DNA of 29,454 nucleotides from Halocafeteria seosinensis. Taxonomy: Eukaryota; Sar; Bigyra; Bicosoecida. Below, piece by piece: positions 27,919 through 29,454 of this stretch (the first letter of the stretch is position 1; every line of letters starts with the position of its first letter). Where the stretch lies: assembly GCA_001687465.1 (NCBI GenBank), contig LVLI01000491.1, positions 1 through 29,454 on the forward strand. Reading direction: 5' to 3'. The notes below the pieces were generated by a model, which was not told the origin of the DNA, did no database searches, and saw only the letters and a list, made by a program, of their open reading frames with translations. The translations under genes were made by a program, and so were the position numbers.

Positions 27919-29454
27919 TCATTTACTTTTGTTTTGCGCCAAACGTTGCTTCGCCTCCTTTAGTTCAGGTAAAGCAGTGCTTACATCCAAAGGCAGGAGG
28001 GGAAAGTAGCCATCGGGGTTGCTGCTGTCGTCGACAAACGCACTCACAGCTTGATCGAATGACCTCTGTTGGAATCCAAGACCACATACAAAACGATACG
28101 TTGTCTTGAACGGGTCATTTTCCCCCAATTTCTTCCTAAGTTTATCGAACTGCTTCCGTTCCTTTGATATTTTTCCTTCGATTGTTTTCCCTCCAATCGC
28201 CTGTTGTCTCTGTGTGTTCGTCAGGTAAAAAAGATTCGGATCTGTTGTTCTGGCCGCCTCTTTGAAGGAGCCATTTTCTTGAATTTTTATTTGCCAGCTC
28301 ACCGCGGCGGGTGTCCCCTCAGCCGTTTCACACAGACAAAGCAGGTCAGGACCAGTAACATACAGTAAGCATACAAGTAGCACATGATTGCGATATGTAG
28401 CCTCAGTATCGCGAGCAGTGACGCTTTGGTCCAGCAGATGAAACATTTCAAATACCTCAGACCGATTGGAATTTCTACCTATTTCAAGTCGAGTATATAC
28501 GCTCTCAAGCTTTTCCCGAACAAGCTTCGCATTTCCATTTTTCTCGCCCTCCATTTTTTGAATGTAACGTAGCATGGGTTCAAGAAGTGCCCACAAAGAA
28601 ATCCTTTCACCACTGTCAGCCAACGACCTCATTAATATCCAGGAAGCTATAAACGGTTCCGAAATTTGACCGAGCGCGGCAGACTGGATGAGGGGGTTCT
28701 CGGAGACAAAGTCAGCCGCAGTCTTGTAAAACACCTCTTTAAACCAATGTTTGTTCCTAAGATTATCTTTTCCAGTGGTCAAAATTACCTCTCTACCTAG
28801 TGGTTCTTCATCAGCCAAGGCAATGTTTTTCTCCGTCTCTGTCGGAACGATACTCGACGCAACAAGGCTCCGAAACACTTCAGAAGAAAGCTTAGTATGA
28901 GCCATATCAAGCAGAAGAAGCTGATACAAAGCGCATACAGCGTTCCTTCGATACCTTCCATCTTGAGCTACAACTTTTGTTGACTCGAAGGCAGCTTTGA
29001 CCAGACCGGTCAGTTTTCTGTACGTTTCGTCGACAGCGGCTCTAGCACATTCCTCTAAAATGGAGTCCACTCCTGAACGGCTCTGCCTCTGGAGGCTCTG
29101 GTCTTCTGGACTTGGGCATCTGTTGTGTAACTCTGTTAACAAGTAACTTGCCCAAAGCGGTCTTCCTTGTAATTGATGAATGAAACGTCCAAAGCGACTT
29201 GGTCGTTGTTCCATCAGCCGATCCCATGCCTCATCGACATTGAAATATCGTGTCACTAGTTTTTTCATAGAGCCAACATCCATGGTATCAAGTGGACCCA
29301 ATTGAGTAAAGTGTTGATATGTACTTGAAGCTTTGATATCACTTTCCAGTCCTGAGAACGTCGTTTGTGTACCAAGAAACACGGCGCTAAACTTCTCGAA
29401 GATAGCACGAAAGTCTCCACAAATGACTCTTATAGCGTACAGAGCATCTACAGG
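27919..29454 (-). CDS. Crinkler-like P-loop NTPase protein, 5' part missing
   Basis: Open from the right edge to TGA at 27919 (511 codons visible); the apparent start at 29382 is a GTG inside the frame, and 24 further codons upstream are open. The sequence reads FRAIFEKFSAVFLGTQTTFS, then LGPLDTMD and GRPLWASYL. This order (a FLGT-type strand after an F-x-AIFEKF helix, then a GRPLW block) resembles the post-Walker-B part of the NTPase domain of Crinkler-type proteins of oomycetes, chytrids and other eukaryotes. The remaining ~350 residues are mostly helical and end FDQAVSAFVDDSS...LAQNKSK. The Walker A and B motifs would lie outside the window. Family placement is from motif memory only. If right, this is a nucleotide-binding effector- or conflict-type protein; its cellular role here is unknown. 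Confidence 0.55.
   Translation of the reverse strand, partial: PVDALYAIRVICGDFRAIFEKFSAVFLGTQTTFSGLESDIKASSTYQHFTQLGPLDTMDVGSMKKLVTRYFNVDEAWDRLMEQRPSRFGRFIHQLQGRPLWASYLLTELHNRCPSPEDQSLQRQSRSGVDSILEECARAAVDETYRKLTGLVKAAFESTKVVAQDGRYRRNAVCALYQLLLLDMAHTKLSSEVFRSLVASSIVPTETEKNIALADEEPLGREVILTTGKDNLRNKHWFKEVFYKTAADFVSENPLIQSAALGQISEPFIASWILMRSLADSGERISLWALLEPMLRYIQKMEGEKNGNAKLVREKLESVYTRLEIGRNSNRSEVFEMFHLLDQSVTARDTEATYRNHVLLVCLLYVTGPDLLCLCETAEGTPAAVSWQIKIQENGSFKEAARTTDPNLFYLTNTQRQQAIGGKTIEGKISKERKQFDKLRKKLGENDPFKTTYRFVCGLGFQQRSFDQAVSAFVDDSSNPDGYFPLLPLDVSTALPELKEAKQRLAQNKSK

Overview
The window is nuclear DNA of a eukaryotic microbe. Four housekeeping-type genes show GT-AG introns of 42 to 411 nt, all three standard stop codons are used, and an internal array of CCCTAA repeats implies TTAGGG-type telomeres. 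Beta-tubulin has a plant/SAR-like sequence and tail. With a Crinkler-like NTPase fragment and intronless surface proteins carrying Ser/Pro-rich stalks, this suggests a stramenopile or related SAR protist. That assignment is an inference from protein character and is not proven. Five N bases (1928, 1930, 1934, 1936, 27858) point to a draft assembly.

Left half (1-14050), accessory. Two large intronless minus-strand genes (1181-3880 and 8520-10991) are paralogues. Each has an N-terminal signal-like segment, a long linker, two internal hydrophobic segments, six or seven GLUG-like ~31-residue repeats predicted to form a beta-helix, and a Ser/Thr/Pro tail. A third copy (12336-13290) is a pseudogene: about 1.13 kb of its middle is missing and replaced by 28 bp of perfect telomere repeat. 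Between and beside the copies lie degenerate copies of a dispersed element (5130-6330, 7585-8400, inverted 13290-13715) and a second shared fragment (8440-8600 and 13885-13975). The sequence looks like a multicopy surface-protein locus shaped by duplication, insertion and break repair.

Right-centre (14130-22393), compact housekeeping. In order: eIF2 gamma (minus, 4 exons), an unassigned stretch with a possible small ORF, a 924-residue coiled-coil protein (minus), a small spliced plus-strand gene of unknown identity (3' end 20661-20936), and the mitochondrial ATP synthase gamma subunit (minus, 4 exons). The small gene and ATP synthase gamma converge with 36 bp between their stop codons.

22400-24960 holds protein-like pieces scattered across frames on both strands, probably gene relics, and a ~95 bp direct repeat. 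Beta-tubulin (plus, 3 exons, including a 21-nt microexon) follows at 25279-27123. The window ends in a minus-strand Crinkler-like NTPase gene whose 5' part lies beyond the right edge. No rRNA, tRNA, CRISPR array or operon was seen.
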